Below the pieces are notes generated by a model. That model did no database searches and was not told the origin of the DNA. It saw nothing but the letters and a program-made list of their open reading frames with translations. A stretch of DNA of 64,000 nucleotides from the NCBI RefSeq assembly GCF_024172085.1, contig NZ_JAMZDZ010000001.1, positions 1,550,001 through 1,614,000 of the forward strand, read 5' to 3'. Origin of the DNA: Hamadaea flava. Its GTDB lineage: Bacteria > Actinomycetota > Actinomycetes > Mycobacteriales > Micromonosporaceae. A program made the position numbers and the translations under genes. Shown here piece by piece: positions 63,650 through 64,000 of the stretch (position 1 is the first letter of the stretch; each line of letters begins with the position of its first letter).

Positions 63650-64000
63650 ATGTCACCGACTCCGCAGGAACGGCGCGCGGCACGGCATCAGCTCGGCGCC
63701 GAGTCGAGTACGCCCAAGGCCCGGCGCGGACCGTCCGGCGGCCGGAAAGCCCCCATCACGGTCGAAACCCTCGTCGACACCGCGTTCGGCATCGTCGCCC
63801 AGGAGGGCTACGAAGCACTGACGATGCGACGGCTCGCCACCGCACTGGAGACGGGACCCTCGTCGCTGTACGCCCACGTGGTCAACAAGGAGGATCTGGA
63901 CGAGCTGCTCATCGGGCGGTTGTGCGCGGAGATCCGCCTGCCGGAGCCGGATCCCGCCGCGTGGCGCGAGCAGATCATCAGCGTCTGCACCCAGCTCCGG
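63650..64000 (+). CDS. TetR-family regulator (3' end beyond window)
   Basis: The first 117 residues of a TetR-type repressor. A basic N-terminal tail (residues 1-35) is followed by ITVETLVDTAFGIVAQEGYEALTMRRLATALETGPSSLYAHVVNKEDLDELL, the canonical three-helix DNA-binding domain with Ser-Ser-Leu-Tyr in the recognition helix. The ligand domain begins but is cut by the window edge. It is divergent from an MFS exporter and flanked by GAACACCGTTCG boxes. Confidence 0.92.
   Translation, partial: MSPTPQERRAARHQLGAESSTPKARRGPSGGRKAPITVETLVDTAFGIVAQEGYEALTMRRLATALETGPSSLYAHVVNKEDLDELLIGRLCAEIRLPEPDPAAWREQIISVCTQLR

Overview
The window is high-GC DNA with the marks of an actinomycete chromosome. It has dense ATG/GTG starts with AGGAGG-type ribosome sites, F420-dependent enzymes, a DUF222/HNH endonuclease, an LAxTG-type sorted surface protein, very rare TTA codons and frequent GTACGC words. 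A soil actinobacterium, most likely Micromonosporaceae, is my inference; no rRNA, tRNA or CRISPR array is visible. About 59 genes cover almost all of it. Only 15399-15724 and 55409-55734 exceed 300 bases without an ordinary gene; the first holds a degenerate 16-bp repeat array and the second the control region of a potassium locus.

Layout. 1-5702: a sugar ABC importer (one permease cut by the window edge, a second permease, a lipoprotein binding protein) with its LacI regulator, divergent from an enolase-superfamily sugar-acid dehydratase and an SDR oxidoreductase. 5721-9514: small stress/redox units (TetR with DoxX; Ddn-like F420 protein with MarR and an Old Yellow Enzyme; PPOX/F420 protein). 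9638-11074: a CsoR/CstR-type regulator divergent from two rhodaneses, with matching palindromic operators, forming a candidate persulfide-sensing unit. 11161-19559: a sorted surface protein, small conserved genes, an HNH protein with in-frame minisatellite, the repeat array, a DUF3800 protein, a membrane protein and a double GNAT. 19801-26169: a hemicellulose/arabinan locus (secreted glycosidase with CBM2, binding protein, GH43 enzyme, LacI). 26174-29763: a metallo-beta-lactamase-fold hydrolase, a holin-like/phosphodiesterase fusion and a membrane protein.

29861-38433 is the most unusual part. A kinase-fold (APH-like) protein, a Shedu/DUF4263-like protein, a 1499-residue protein with a degenerate trypsin-like domain, P-loop NTPase and long TPR tail, an S-4TM-like putative pore-forming effector and a small membrane protein lie side by side. 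This looks like an undescribed NTPase-controlled conflict or defence module. Downstream are a regulator, a serine hydrolase, and a two-component system divergent from an ABC exporter (38517-44880), then a secreted protein and an HSL-type esterase (44970-47045).

47096-59844 is a potassium island: kdpF-A-B-C-D-E plus a second tiny membrane ORF, divergent from a KimA-like K+ importer that is followed by a second KdpD/KdpE-like pair. That KdpD lacks the N-terminal sensor region. Tandem TTGACG half-sites at 11- and 21-bp spacing lie between the two arms. The window ends with a GAP-family membrane protein, a DUF1254/DUF1214 protein and an MFS exporter divergent from a TetR regulator cut by the right edge, with inverted repeats between them.

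Across the window, many starts lack a ribosome site but have a TAnnnT hexamer 6-7 nt upstream, which suggests that leaderless transcripts are common here.
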